This document shows, in pieces, positions 11,601 to 25,700 of a DNA stretch of 64,000 nt; position 1 is the first letter of the stretch, and each line of letters starts with the position of its first letter. The stretch comes from Ischnura elegans (Eukaryota; Arthropoda; Insecta; Odonata; Coenagrionidae). The notes under the pieces were generated by a model, which was not told the origin of the DNA, did no database searches, and was given only the letters and a program-made list of their open reading frames with translations. The position numbers and the translations under genes are program-made. The stretch covers positions 87,327,851 through 87,391,850 of the forward strand of contig NC_060256.1 of the NCBI RefSeq assembly GCF_921293095.1. Direction: 5' to 3'.

Positions 11601-12034
11601 GGCAAGAATTGTCCGATGGCACATCAAAAGGAGGGGTGACGAACCCTGCTCCAAAATGGTTTCAACAACCAATCGCTGTCCCCCAAATGCACCTCACACC
11701 CTTGCCTAGTCATACAATGTTGTCACCTGAATATGAAGCACTGAAACAAGCCCTTTCTGCAAATCGCCAAAACGAAGGATTCTTCCTTTGGATCCTTCAC
11801 GCTCGTCGTCCCTTCTGGCTGCTTTCTTCATGGAACCCTTTTGTTTACATGTGATGTGGGCGTTTCCCTTTCTTACCAGGCAACCTTGCCCCTTATCCCT
11901 TCTAGCTGTCAACGGACAACTCTCGGCGGCCGGACTGTAACTCTCTGGTGATTTTCCATCGCAATTGTACAGAGGCTCATAATACTAGATATTAGGCCCT
12001 TTGAGTCCATACAAGATATCTATATCCATTTATC

Positions 12035-12540
12035 TTCAAAGGAAGGTTGTGTGGCTCATCAAAAACCGCAACGGGCATACAGACAGCGTTACCCAGATGT
12101 TAAGCAAATTAGGCTGAGAGCCGCTGGAGACTCGGACGCTGTGCACTAGGCTTAGATAGTTTGAAAAATTGAGAATGGAGATCTTTAAGAGTGACATGGA
12201 GAACATAATATTAGAGCCACACTTTATTTCCAGGTCCGACAGAAGCAATAAATTAAGGGAGATGTTTTGCCGAACGGATAGATACAGGAATTTGTTTTTC
12301 CTCCGAACTTTAAAGGACTTTAATAAATGATAGTCGTAATTTCCTTAGAGCACTTCCTTTTTACGTAAGAACAGCTGGTGTCCTAACACCCCTCCACACG
12401 CCTTTTAGGTAGCTTGTGGGGTATTATGTGGATGTAATTTATACACAGCCTTGTCTGTACATTTATTTAACCTCTTGATAATAACCTGGAAAGGTTGAAA
12501 CCGGTCAAATATTTTAATAAATTAATACAACAAAGTTTAA
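12035..12540 (+). mobile_element. CR1/Jockey-like LINE, 3' end (family L2a)
   Basis: Contains decayed coding sequence for the C-terminal tail of a non-LTR reverse transcriptase, followed by a 3' UTR with GTTGAAACCGGTC. The most readable part includes segments like RNNKLREMFCRTDRYR and TLKDFNK, reminiscent of the NSFFPRTI-W/F-N tail of CR1/Jockey-type proteins. A second copy is at 18165-18500 and a third, reversed and split by a mariner, at about 35850-36033 plus 37206 onward. Confidence 0.65.
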
Positions 12541-12583
12541 TTTTTAATCTACCATCCAAGATGGCAATGCAAGGGAGAAAACC

Positions 12584-12713
12584 GAGGCTCTTGGTACTAT
12601 GTACATCTTAGGCCCTTGCGGTCATTCATTTCATTGAAGTCCTTTCTCCCTCGCTTTGCCATCCTCGACGGACCACGAGGGCCTAAAAATAAGATCTAGT
12701 ACCATGAGCCTCA
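12584..12713. repeat. Inverted repeat, about 32-bp arms
   Basis: GAGGCTCTTGGTACTATG on the left pairs with CTAGTACCATGAGCCTC on the right, with about 65 bp between arms. Possibly a small fold-back or MITE remnant, immediately beside a SINE. Confidence 0.5.
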
Positions 12714-12734
12714 GTAAAGTTGCCATGGGAATCA

Positions 12735-12840
12735 AAGAACCAGGATAGTGGTCTGTGCAGTGGCCTGGAAAGCCAAAGGTCCGTGGTTTGATTCCTGGTC
12801 CTGGGGAACTTTTTCTCGTGGCTATTCATGCAACTTAAAA
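12735..12840 (+). repeat. tRNA-derived SINE fragment, family S1
   Basis: Carries an A-box-like TAGTGGTCTGTGCAG and a B-box-like GGTTTGATTCCTGG, then a short unrelated body with a T run. Same family as 865-960 and 11490-11600. Confidence 0.5.
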
Positions 12841-13297
12841 AACAAATGTTTGAAAAGTCATTGATGAATATTTAAAAGCCCTTACATGGAATGAGATACA
12901 TATGTGGTTAAAAATTAATCTTTTACATCAAATTTCACGTTAGAGCAACCTCGGATTAGAGCAAAATTGACGATTCATGTACCCAGTACACTCGTGGGAA
13001 ACACAAAAACGTGGTAACTTCTGTGGTGGCAGTATCGGTAAACTGGCTTGCTGGCTTTCATTTAAAGCACAAACAATGACCGGCTATAAAAATATTTGAC
13101 TCCCACAACCCCAAAAACATCACTGCACATAGCCGTAACCGTATGGTACATCAGAACTTAAGCCTACTATTGTTTACTAAACACTTACTATTTTGTGTTA
13201 ATTGTCTACATGAACCAGCTAGTAAATTAAGCATTAAATATATTATGTATTAGTAACACCAACATCTATTAAATGCGTGATAAATCTGTATAAATTG

Positions 13298-13303
13298 TTT
13301 ATT
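13298..13303 (-). terminator. Candidate PPP1R21 polyadenylation signal
   Basis: AATAAA on the minus strand lies about 170 nt beyond the PPP1R21 stop codon. Plausible by position only. Confidence 0.45.
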
Positions 13304-13473
13304 TCACATTAGAAAGTGCCTCAAAAACAAAATATGCAAATTATCTGAACAATGTACAACATCAACAAGAGGGCTACATCTGGCAAAGAGCACTGGAATG
13401 TTATAAATAATATGTATAATATAAAGATGACAATAAAGATGAAAATATTTTCAAAATAAATTTTAACATATTT

Positions 13474-13734
13474 CTATTTTAATTTTCCTTTTCGACTAGT
13501 TTTGTTATTCAGCTGGTACGTCAATTCATCAATTTTATCTTTCTGGATCGTCAGCTTCTCATTCATGTTGGCCAAGTGTTCTGACATCATGCTAAGCTGG
13601 GACTCATAATTCTGGGTAGTTGTTTGCAACTCTTCTTGTAATTCCTTCAGATGATCGGCCATCTTTTCTTTAGTGGATTCCAGCTCTACCTTGTTCTCAT
13701 GGCACAATTCCAGGCGTTTATGAAGCATTGTTAA
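13474..13734 (-). CDS. PPP1R21: PPP1R21 exon 16 (last coding exon)
   Basis: 86 codons plus stop. Begins LTMLHKRLEL and contains the most conserved part of the protein, YESQLSMMSEHLANMNE. Ends in a basic tail (TSRKGKLK), as in vertebrates. Acceptor TTTCATAG. Confidence 0.96.
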   Translation of the reverse strand, partial: LTMLHKRLELCHENKVELESTKEKMADHLKELQEELQTTTQNYESQLSMMSEHLANMNEKLTIQKDKIDELTYQLNNKTSRKGKLK

Positions 13735-16700
13735 CTATGAAAGAAAAATACAGAAAAAACATAATGATTAATAAATGCCCACAAATTAACTATGTATATG
13801 CTGATAAAAAATTATTATTGCGGTAATCCGTAGACGAAGTCTTCACGCAACTGAACAAGCTTCGGCAGTTAGTCCGGAAAATATAAAAATCAGGTTCCAC
13901 TATCTTACTTCGGGTTTTTTATTCTCAACCATTTGTAAAAAGTAACTCTCAACAAAGTAAGTCAACAAACCCTTGACTACCAAAGAACATACGTAATTTT
14001 TCCGTTGATAAAAAATGGCATTGTCCGCGAAGATACGAAATTATGTACAGTGGAACCTCGTTAAAGCGAGTACGAGCTATAGCGACACCCCCGCTATTAC
14101 GAGAGATAGCCGATGTACCGTCAATTGACCCTATAATAAGCGTGTTAAAGAATTCGTTTTTACGAGACCCTTTCGGTGCTGGCTCTCGCCATAGCGAGGG
14201 TTTTACCGTCGGAAGACTTTCATGAAGACTCCTTAACCTCTGTAATTGCTAGCGATCTGTTAGAAATGAAGTTAATGGAGTGCTCAGTCTCAAATTTATG
14301 TGGTAAACTGTCGTTCGATAAATATAATGATTGGCGAAACAATGCTTTGCATGATTTTTATTCAGTGCGGCGCTTATAAATTGTTTGAATAGTTAGTCGT
14401 TATTTGAGTAAGGGAATTTAGTGATGCAAAAAAACATCGCCTTTCGCCTGGATTTATGCTTACGTTTATCGGATAGATGTTTATCTGTCGCCGCACCACT
14501 CCTGTTCCTGTATATCTGTTCGCAACAGGTATATTGGCTATTATTTGCTCCACCTCCGGTTAAGCGACAATTCGCTATAGCGAGTGTTTATTAGTGCACC
14601 GTGGGGTGTCGTTATATCGAGGTTTCACTGTATTTCATAGAAATCTTAACACTCCCCTTGGGCAATACCTGTTTTGAAATGCAATAATCATGTAACCCAC
14701 CACTCTCTGAATGAGTACCACACAACTCAAGACATAATAATTATCAAATATTCAAGCATCTTAAATTCTATTGTACAGATCCTTAAGTCCTATCATCTTT
14801 GATTCTTACCCCTGGCAGTCTTTTAGTAAATATATCCACAGTATTCTTGTCCGATGGTACATATATATAATACACCATTTTTTCTTTGACTTGTTCCATG
14901 ATGAAATGGTATTTAACAAAGAAATGTTTGTTTCCTTCAGTAATAACATCATTTTTGGCAATGGCAATGGAACTCTCATTATCACAATATACAACACAAG
15001 GTTTAGGCATTAAATATCCTTGATTAATTTCTACTAACAACTTGATAACTATACTATTTCAGTTACGCACTAATACAATGCAATAAACTTTGCATGAGTT
15101 GATGAGGTTGCCATGCATTTTTGCCTCCTTGCTCGCCAGATAAATGAAGCCCCTGCTAAAGAAATATAATATCCTGTAATGGACTTACAATAACCTTTCC
15201 TACCTGCCCAGTTTGCATCAAAGTATGCATTAATTTTACTTTGACATTTTTGATAACATAAAGCATAACCTCTAGTCTTAGACAAAAATCTAAACATATG
15301 CTTGACATTTTTCCAATCAGTTTGACATGGCTCCTCCATATACTGACTTAAAATACACACTGCATAGGGAATGTCTGGTCTTGTATTTCCAGACAAATGC
15401 AACATAAAACCTACAGCTTTTTGATACAAATAATTGCTTATTTGGTTCTCAACATCTTTCTCTTGAAAATCTACTGGTAATGGAGTTTTCACCCCATGAC
15501 AATCTTGCATCTCGAATTCTTCCAACATATACATATTTTATATAATTCTCCTGATCAATGTAGACCACACTTCTTTCAGGTCTTTGTATTCTTATGGACA
15601 AAATATTATGGGCTGAACCAAGATCCTTGAATCCTACATGCTTACCTAGATAACTCTTAAACTGTGATATCTTGTCCTTCATTTCAACAAGCAACATATC
15701 ATCAACATAAACCCCTACTTTAAGGTCAGACATGCTAAAAGTACATGGATCACTTAAACACTATTTTCATCCATACACAGACAAAATTGAGCTTAGATGC
15801 AAATACCAATTTCTACCTGATTGCTTACTTATTTAGAGAAATTTTTAAGTTTGATCCATGTTAATTAATCGGATTGATATTACTAATAGAATAGTGTAAG
15901 GATTAATAAAATATCCCTCAGAAAGCCATAAAACTCACCATTTTGAATCATTTATCTTAAAATTCCGCAATTTATTGATATCGCACCTACCACTTATCCT
16001 GGTGGGTATTCCATACCCCCACACATCCCGGTATTACTTGTATCTAAACCCCCCCCAGCCTTAATTCCTAGCTGTGCCCCTAGAGGGGCCAATTCCTTTC
16101 CATGGGCCATTTACACTTCAAGAATTTTCGTGACCAAACTAACCTTCAGGTTGAATCACTGAGTGAGTGAGAGATAAAACCTTCTTCTCTCAACATTGTA
16201 CATAGTTAACAAGATGCGTAGAGAATGGGGATCCCATTTCACTCCCTTTTTGGTTTAGTTCTCACATTTTAACTGCATGCCCCTATGAAAAAATTGTATA
16301 AAACTGTTTCAAAATTTTATACAATTTATACAATTACCATGGCAATTGTATAAATTGTATAAAATTTTGAAACAGGTTTATACAATTTTTTCATAGGGGT
16401 GGTTTTCATATTTTAACTCAAACAACGAGTGCTTTGCGGCTTCATAATCTTTTTTGCCTGTTGGAATCCTTAGACCACATTTCCGCTGAGGCCCTTGCTC
16501 ATCCTGTCCTCCCCAGCACTTTGGGTACATTTAATTGTGACACTTGATATAGATCATAGCTTAAGTACTCGTTGTAAACAAACAACCATTCAGACATCAG
16601 AAAACTGAGATACCAGATTAAACTACGTGCCATATATTTCACAGGATTTCCATCTTCGCATTTAAAATTTTTAAAAAACAAGTTTGTTGTGAAGGATTAA

Positions 16701-19700
16701 TGCTAAATACCGGCCAACCATGGTTTTGATAATTTATGGGATGCAGAAATAATTTTTGAGTGCTAAAATATGCCTTTTGAATGTTATTCAAGAAGGGTAA
16801 ATAGGCAGATTTTTTTCTATAGAAGTATGATATTGTTAACTTTGATTCTTGTAAGCCATGTCAGGCAGGGGCGGATCCAGGATTTCTTTCTGGGGGGGGC
16901 ACAAGCAAGGCCGTATCCAGGATTTGGTTTTGGGAGGGGCACAAGGATACCTCGTAATACAAAACGAATGCAATGATAATGGGACCGTATTAAAAATCTT
17001 GCATATTTTTGAGGGTCTGGGGGGGGCACGTGCCCCCGTGCCCCCCCCCTGGATCCGCCTATGATGTCAGGCCATGCACTGTATTTGTAGAAGCAAATGA
17101 ATTACAAATGAACATGACATCCAGAAAGCAATCTAATATAACAGATTTAATGTACGTAAATAATAATACATAGAATGTTTGATTTAGGAGAATTATGAAA
17201 CATACATTAAATTAAATTTTGGATTACTTGTATTTTCCGATTATTCGTGCAGCCTCTTCCCATCATTAGCACAGGTATTCGAGAGTTTGCTGTAGTGCTT
17301 TAATGAATTACCTACTTTCTACAGTCTCAATGTGCAATATACTGGTTATTGAGTCACTTAGATTTCATTTCAGAATTTTAGAAATTTCAGATTTACCATA
17401 TATACATACAAACCTCTTATAGGAACATGCCAAACATAAGCTGTGATGTTTCAGCTCTAAGATACTATATGTATATCAATACTACAAAAACTTTTATTAA
17501 TATACATATTAAATTTTAAAATGCCTCTAATTAAGAATGTTCAGTGGCTAACCAACCTCAGAATGTAAAGTTAACGCCTTGCTCTCGGAGATTTGCCGGT
17601 CAGCAACAAGCAGGTTAATCCTTTGAATAAAATAATCCTTTACTTCCTTCTCTCTGGCATAAACTTCTTCCGGAATTTCCATGGCTTGCTCTAGTTTCCC
17701 AAGCTTAAAAGAAAAAAAGTTCATTGGTAATCCATAAAATGAGAAAAATACAAAGTAAATATTGTCTTTCTAAAAAAAGAGAAGGATGACCTAAAATCAT
17801 AATTTCAGTCAACCATACCATGTTAGTAGTAATGACAGGAGATGAAACATTATTGCTATCTGGGATAACAGTTTCATTGGCTGTCTCTTTTGGGGCTGCA
17901 TTCTGCATTTTGACAGAATTATCTCTCTGTTCTGCATCCGGGCACTGATCTTTTCCTTCTTGAGATTTCTGAGTGGACAACAAAAACACTAATTAATGAC
18001 ACATCAAGCAATATACTGATCTCATTATTCAGAAGTGATAAAGGAAAAAAAAGACAAAATACATTCCGAGGAGTGTAGGATTACAATACAACCTCATTTA
18101 CTCAACACATGAACATAATAACTACAAAGGAAAGCTCCACAATTCGTCAAAAATTTCTACGGGTGTACAGAAAGTGTTACATAGATATTAAATGAATTAT
18201 GCTGGGAGCCACTGGTGACTCGGAGGGGGTACACTAGGCTTACACTGCTTGAGCAATGGAAAATAAATATCTTTCAGTTTGACAGAGAGAATATCATAAA
18301 AGAACCCCGCTACTTTTCCAGGTACAACAGAAACAATAAATTAAGAGAGATATTTTGCTGAATGGATAGGTATGGGAATTCGTTTTCCCCCCAAACAATA
18401 AAGGACTTTAATAAATGCTTGGTGGAACTTCTACAGAGCATTTCCTTTTTATTTATCAAGAGCTGGTGTCCTAACACTCCCTGCCACTTGCCAATAGAGA
18501 CAGCTTGCTGGGTGGTGTTACAACTACAAGAGAAAGATGAGTCACCTGGATTTCTTTAGAATATTTGAGCTGCAACAGTTGGAATTCGAGTCGCCAGTGT
18601 TCCACTTCCTGCTCGAGGCGCGTGGCCCTCTGCTGGCTGCCCTCCAGCTGCTGCTGAAGCGCCACCCTCCCCGCCACACCACTGCGAGCCTCCTCACGCG
18701 CCCACAGTGCCTCCTCATACGGAACGCTCTCCTGCTCCCCTTCCTACAATGTCATCAAAAAAAAATCAATCCACACAAGGTAAGTTTATGTAACAAAGTA
18801 CAGTGAAGCCTCGATATAACGACACCCCACGGTGCACTAATAAACACTCACTATAGCGAATTGTCGCGTTACCGGAGGTGGAGCAAATAATAGCCAATAT
18901 ACCTGTTGCGAACAGATATACAGGAACAGGAGTGGTGCGGCGACAGATAAACATCTGTCCGATAAACGTAAGCATAAATCCAGACGAAAGGCGATGTTTT
19001 TTTGCATCACTAAATATCCTTACTCAAATAACGACTAACTATTCAAACAATTTATAAGCGCTGCACTGAATAAAAATCATGCAAAGCATTGTTTCGTCAT
19101 CATTATATTTATCGAATGACAGTTTACCACATAAATTTGAGACTGAGCACTCCATTAACTTCATTTCTAACAGATCGCTAGCAATTACAGAGGTTAAGGA
19201 GTCTTCATGAAAGTCTTCCGGCAGTGAAACCCTCGCTATGGCGAGAGCCAACACCGAAAGGGTCTCGTAAAATCGAATTTTTTAACACGCTTATTATAGG
19301 GTCAATTGACGGTGCATCGGCCATCTCTCGTAATAGCGGGGGTGTCGCTATAGCCCATACTCGCTTTAACGAGGTTCCACTGTATTACATTTAAGTTATA
19401 ATGAATAAAAAATACATATTATTAATAATGACAATCATTCAACTTTATTTAAACTTTTATCAATTAAAAATAATTTGTTTACACAATTAATGATTGCACC
19501 ATTATTCTTGTAACATTTTCTAATATGTTAAAAAAATGTCATGCAAAAATAAGTCGTTCAACAAAACTTTACATTGATTTGTTCTAAAAAAAATGTTTGA
19601 TCAAATAAAGGTGTAATATCAATTGCCAAAAGTCATTGTTAGACACCTTTTGGGCGAATAGATGACTCATGCAGCAGTTTACCTCCATCAATGGGGAACT

Positions 19701-22700
19701 TCGAAGCAGGTAGGCAGAAAAGGTCAGTGGGGGAGAAAAGAAGGAAGGGTGAAACAAGATTCTATTATTCTCCTGTAACTTGATATTTTCTTTAGAAGCT
19801 TTTGATTTATGGTCTTCGTAATACGAACCCTGCGTGAGCTGGGGCCTTTCGTTTGATTTTGGAGATGAGGAAAGCGTCGGAGGAGGGGCCGAGGGCTGAT
19901 GGATGGAGGGGGTAGAAGATTTAGGGAATTGTGCTATGTAGTTACTATTCCACGGCACTGAGGTTCTCCAGGTGGGGGAAATCGGGGATTTTAGGATTTT
20001 TTCCCCCAATCATCTTCAGTCGAACTCTCACATCGAACTTTTTCACCGCTCTTATCCGCGCATTTGATGTAGTTCGTCAACTTGCCTAAAATGGTGCTGC
20101 ATGCACTAAACGAAAAGAGTTCTCTAGATTTTTCCGAGTCAACTACCAATGACGTGCATGCGACAGTGTATGGCACGAAATTCAAAGTATTCGAGACGGT
20201 ATCTTTGGCATAAATATTCGAGATCTCGAATATTGAATACTTTCCAGTATTCGAGGTATTTGAATATTCGGAGATACTATTCGCTCATCCCTAATTAAAA
20301 GACATTTAAGCGAAAGTTTGGATTATTTGTGTTTTCCAATTGTTCGTGCCGCCTCTCCCCATCACTAGCCCGGATAATCAGGAGTGTACTGTTTTATAAC
20401 TTTCGTGGCTGTGCAGGAAATGATGCTCAATATAAATTAGATTGACTGGAAATGGTAGGATGAAGTGACACTCACCTGATTAAGAGCACTTAAATAGCAG
20501 GCGGCCCTCTTCTTGAAATCCCCCACCAACGGATGAGGATTCGATCCTACACTACCACTCATCAGTTTCCTTTCCTCTCCTTTGACCACAGAGCTATCCT
20601 TCAACAGCTGCGCTTTGCTATCACTTATGATCTCTGAAAGCTGAAATAATTATTCAACATTAATAATAGAAATGTCCTATTAAGGTTTTTTTCATTTGTT
20701 ACTGTAAGAGTAAGGTTAAAAAGAATTAACAGCGGCTAGAGTTAAATTAAGGTTAATTATTTTTTTTTCACCTTGATGTTTAACACTTATGCTCTCTAGC
20801 TTTTATCCTTTTTTTTCCTTTTTAAACTCAAGTACATTGGTATTACATTTCACATCTATCACTTGTTTTTAATGAGAATAGGTACTTTCAAGAAAGTAAA
20901 ATGAGATTGACTCAACAAGCAATAAAGAGAGGCAAGTTATTTTTAAAATCATCGATGTTTAATTGCTTGATTGATTGATTTATTCACCATAAAAAGACAA
21001 GATTATACTTGTATGGGTTTTTGTGAAGTTTTACAAATAAAATAATACAAATAGAAATTACAAAATGAAATGAACTTGAAAATGAATTGTAAGAAGACTT
21101 AGTATTTTCCAAAACAGTGAAACAAAAGAATCAAGATAGTAAACTTTCATAGATTAAGAGTATGGGTAACATTCTTTGTAACATTAATTCATGACTTTAA
21201 TTCATAACTGATATTTTTCCAGTCTCATGAACAAAATGTAATTCAGTATGTACATATTTTGTAAGAATTCTTTAGGATCACAAGAAAGAAAAAACCGGTA
21301 AGGTGACAAAAATGGAGTTGTGATATCAAAACCATTGAATAAAATACCCAAAATATAGGAAAAATAAATAAATATATATTGCTACTAATAGTGTACATCA
21401 CCATTAACTAACCACTAATTAGAACAGGAGAAAAATGCAATTTAAGCAAGATAGAAGAATTCTGCAAACCTTTTAATGCCATATGAGAGAAAAAACTTAA
21501 AAAAATACTAAAACTTACAGAGTTTGATGATAGTTCTAATGCACTAAGATAACTATGTATGAAGATCTATATGATTTACTTTGATGACAATGTCATGATA
21601 ATGTTGAATGTACTATGATAACTAGGCTATACTTATGTTAAATAAAATATGAAGACTATGTGATGCTGTAGAACATATTATGTTGCAAAACTGTTCCTCC
21701 TTGGTACATGTAAATGTAACGTGTAATTAGGTCTTGAGAATGATTAGGAGAGAATGAACAATAAAAATTGATGCTCACCTTTCCTGTGCAAGTAACAATT
21801 GCAAGCAGAGAATTGACGAGGCATTCATCGGTGGTCTTAGCTTTTTCTGTGACTTGTGGAAGGTCTCTCTCTAGCCTAGCTTTCAAACAATACATTTTGG
21901 AAAGATCTGAAATAAAGAGGTTGAAAAAAAAGGAATAAGAGTTTGCTCTTCAATCAAAATTCTTTCAATCCTTTATTGATTGCTGAACAAACAAACCTTT
22001 AGCACAAAGATGGAGGGAAGTGAACACATCTGATAACTCCAAAAGGAACCTCTTCTGAGATGATTTTGGATGCTGGTAGGAACGTTTACCTGTACAAGAA
22101 AAAAATAAACACAAGTAGTAAAGAAAAAAGACTTTTTTGAACAATGGGGAACAAAATCTCTTGCATTATTTATTTTTATTTATTTGGCACGAATCCAAAA
22201 TCAGCTGACATGGCCTTTAAATAGGATTTTTAAACAAGACAAAACAACATATCACACACAAAAAAAACTTATGAAAGACACTATGTAAGATAACTACTGA
22301 AAAGACAGCCTCATCCACTTCGGCAATTAAGGAAGGGAGACAACGGGAGAAAGGGGGATTTAGAGAGGAAGTCTGCTGACGGCAGATGTAAATGCTGAAA
22401 TGGATGATGTTACGTCAACCAGGGGCGCAGCTAGAAATTAAGTCTAGGAGGGGTTTTAGGCACAAGTAATACTGAAGGGTCTGGGGGATATGTGATACCC
22501 ACCAGGGTAAGCGGGAGGTGCGTGGGCCCTCCCCCAGAAATTTTTTAAGATAAATGGTTCAAAATTGTAATTTTTACGGCTGTGTGAACAGTTTGATGTT
22601 TTGTTTGTTAGTCATCCACCGCCCTAATATTAATTACAAAATTTGCCATATTAAAATATTTTTATAAAAAATTCTCTAAGCTATGGGGGTTTATCCCTCA

Positions 22701-25700
22701 AAATCGCCCTCACTGCGCCATTGATTTCAACAAAAGGGGTGTTGATGGAATTGTAGGTAAGAGGTAGCCAGTAGATAACGGCTACCTCTTCTGTACCTTC
22801 TGTACCTGGGAACTCTGGATCATAGAGACAAGGTGGTGAAGCAGATGGGAGAGAGAAGAGTTCTGTGCTATATGACAAGGGACACACAGAGGGAGAAGAT
22901 CAGAAGAATATCCTTAGACCTATAGCCACCATTCATCTTTCAATGGAAAAATTTGAGGTCACCAAAAAAATCTCTATCAAACATCAAAACATAGTTAATA
23001 TTCATCATTTCCATTCAGTGGTATTTATCATCTTCATCTGTACTCTTGCTCTTGGCACATAAACTACATGTATTTTACTCTTATTGTTACTCCTCCACCG
23101 ATTTCATATTTTATGAGTATACATGGATATTCACATTATTAAACATTTGGTATATTAGAAATGCAAAATTTCTTGGGTCACATGTGCAAAAAGGACACCA
23201 ACTCATGCCTTAAATATGAAAAAAATGCCCATCATATTCACAGTGAGTAACTCATGATTGCCAGCTCTTAGAGAGAGCTAAGATTATTCCTAAGGAGCCA
23301 GGTTACTAAATTTTAAAAGACCCTCTGAGGGACTACCTTCATACTTCCTTCTTGAATAAAATAATTTTTGCTCGCAGTAATTTATTTGGGGGAAGGCTGT
23401 AAATAATAATTTTAATTATATAGCAGCAGTATAAACTTGAGACTCAAAAGGCTGACAGAATATCTCACCAGTCTAAAGACCCATTCTCACTACCACGAAC
23501 CATGATGACTCTAGTTGCATTGTTCCGAATATCCAAATTTGATGGATGGGGTGGCCAGGCAAAATTGAAATCAAGTACCACTTCTCCAATTGTTGCACCA
23601 CTTTTGCAAATGATAGTACACTACTGTCTGTAAAAAAAAAAGCAAGATACTCGAGTTTGAGGAGCTCTAGCGTCTAAATGAAGCAATCGATTTCAATGCA
23701 ATAAAAAGCATACGAAAGAGAATTTAGTTCTACGTTATATCATGTACTTTAAAAATTCTTCGACTCACTAGTATTTCCTGTACTTAATTTTTTCTCAAAA
23801 AAGTACCCGTTTTTTGCGCGTAAAATGAAGGTGCCCAACTTTTAGTGCTTGGCATTCCCGTAGTTTTCGTTCCCATAACTTGCAATTTTGATATAAAGAA
23901 GCCACATCTATTACTAGCAGTTTGCCGAAAACAAATTGTTTATACTACAAAAATTAACGGAGTTGTTGTAAACAACACAAACCTCTGCTAACTTCGAAAC
24001 AAGTGAGTCAATTGAAAATTGATTGGTACTGTTGTCTTCCGTAGAATGTTCGTAATGTATATACGTAGATCATACACATTAAATGTAAGCAGTATATTCA
24101 ATATCTTTTTATATTAATTTTTGTTTTTAGCTCTTGTCGTTGCCTTCTCCCTGCCTGACGGGGATGGGCTAAACAAAGCAACAGAAAAGAGAAAGTCTCT
24201 CGAAGTCGTGTGCAGTTGCCACATAGCGCATCGTGACTCACAGTACCCTAGCAGTTAATGAATCATTCGCTGGTTGCTTTAAAACGTTTACCTTTAGGGA
24301 TGATTCGACTATTGTTAGTGCAGATTCCCTCGGTGAATCAAGCGTCCTAGAACGGGTTTTTCGGAGACGGAAGTCCAAATGGTATTGAGTGCAATTTGCT
24401 TTTTTTGCTGCGAAACAGAAAAAAGTATGGACATAAGATATCCTGTGTATCAAACAGTGTCTGATTGTCTTGGTATCAGCTAGATATCAGTGAAAAGAGT
24501 CGCGGCTAAACAGAAGGATTATGAATTTTTACCATCCGATAAAATTTACGCTATTATGGCTTAGAATTTACGTCATAGAAAAGCATTTTAATGAAAACTC
24601 AGCCCAACCTGACCTTAAGTTTACCTGAAGGGTGCAACAACGATACTTTCATTGTGCGAGTCGGTCATTTAAAGGAAGCGCGCCCTCTGCTGAGTCGGTG
24701 GCAACCACGCGCCTCTTTTCGCCTCCCCCTCCCACGACGGAGCTGCCGGTACGCGCATAGAAACATCTAGATAAATAATAAGTGATATTGACGTTATTAT
24801 TGATATTTAATATCCATTTCATATGTGCTTGCATTACTAACATTCTACGGAAGACAACAGTACCAATCAATTTTCAATTGACTCACTTGTTTCGAAGTTA
24901 GCAGAGGTTTGTGTTGTTTACAACAACTCCGTTAATTTTTGTAGTATAAACAATTTGTTTTCGGCAAACTGCTAGTAATAGATGTGGCTTCTTTATATCA
25001 AAATTGCAAGTTATGGGAACGAAAACTACGGGAATGCCAAGCACTAAAAGTTGGGCACCTTCATTTTACGCGCAAAAAACGGGTACTTTTTTGAGAAAAA
25101 ATTAAGTACAGGAAATACTATTAAGTCGAAGAATTTTTAAAGTACATGATATAACGTAGAACTAAATTCTCTTTCGTATGCTTTTTATTGCATTGAAATC
25201 GATTGCTTCGTTTAGACGCTAGAGCTCCTCAAACTCGAGTATCTTGCTTTTTTTTACAGACAGTAATTGTTATATTAATTTACAACGTGAGTGGTTAAGT
25301 AATAGCTTGAGCTATCATTCCTGAGGTCATATTAGCTATATCACTCAAAATATTCCGCATTACCAATAAAAAAGATGATTATATATGCGATGCAGCATAT
25401 ATGATCCCAACACAGCATACAGGTGAAAACTTGGGCAGATGGCACATATAAATAGGAGGTTAACTTCTAACATTGATAAAAACAGGTTACATTTATAAGC
25501 TTATATTGAGTGATAACTTGTTTATCCCCATTGGAATGGTGGCAAATTATTGATTAGATGCATATTGTCATGACTTCATTCATAATTCATTTTTTTTTAC
25601 TTGCCCACCATTTGAACAAAATTATAACATAGCAGAATTAAAGTAAAATGATTAATAACAGTACAAATGGATGATATTAACATGTAACAGGGTTAAATGA

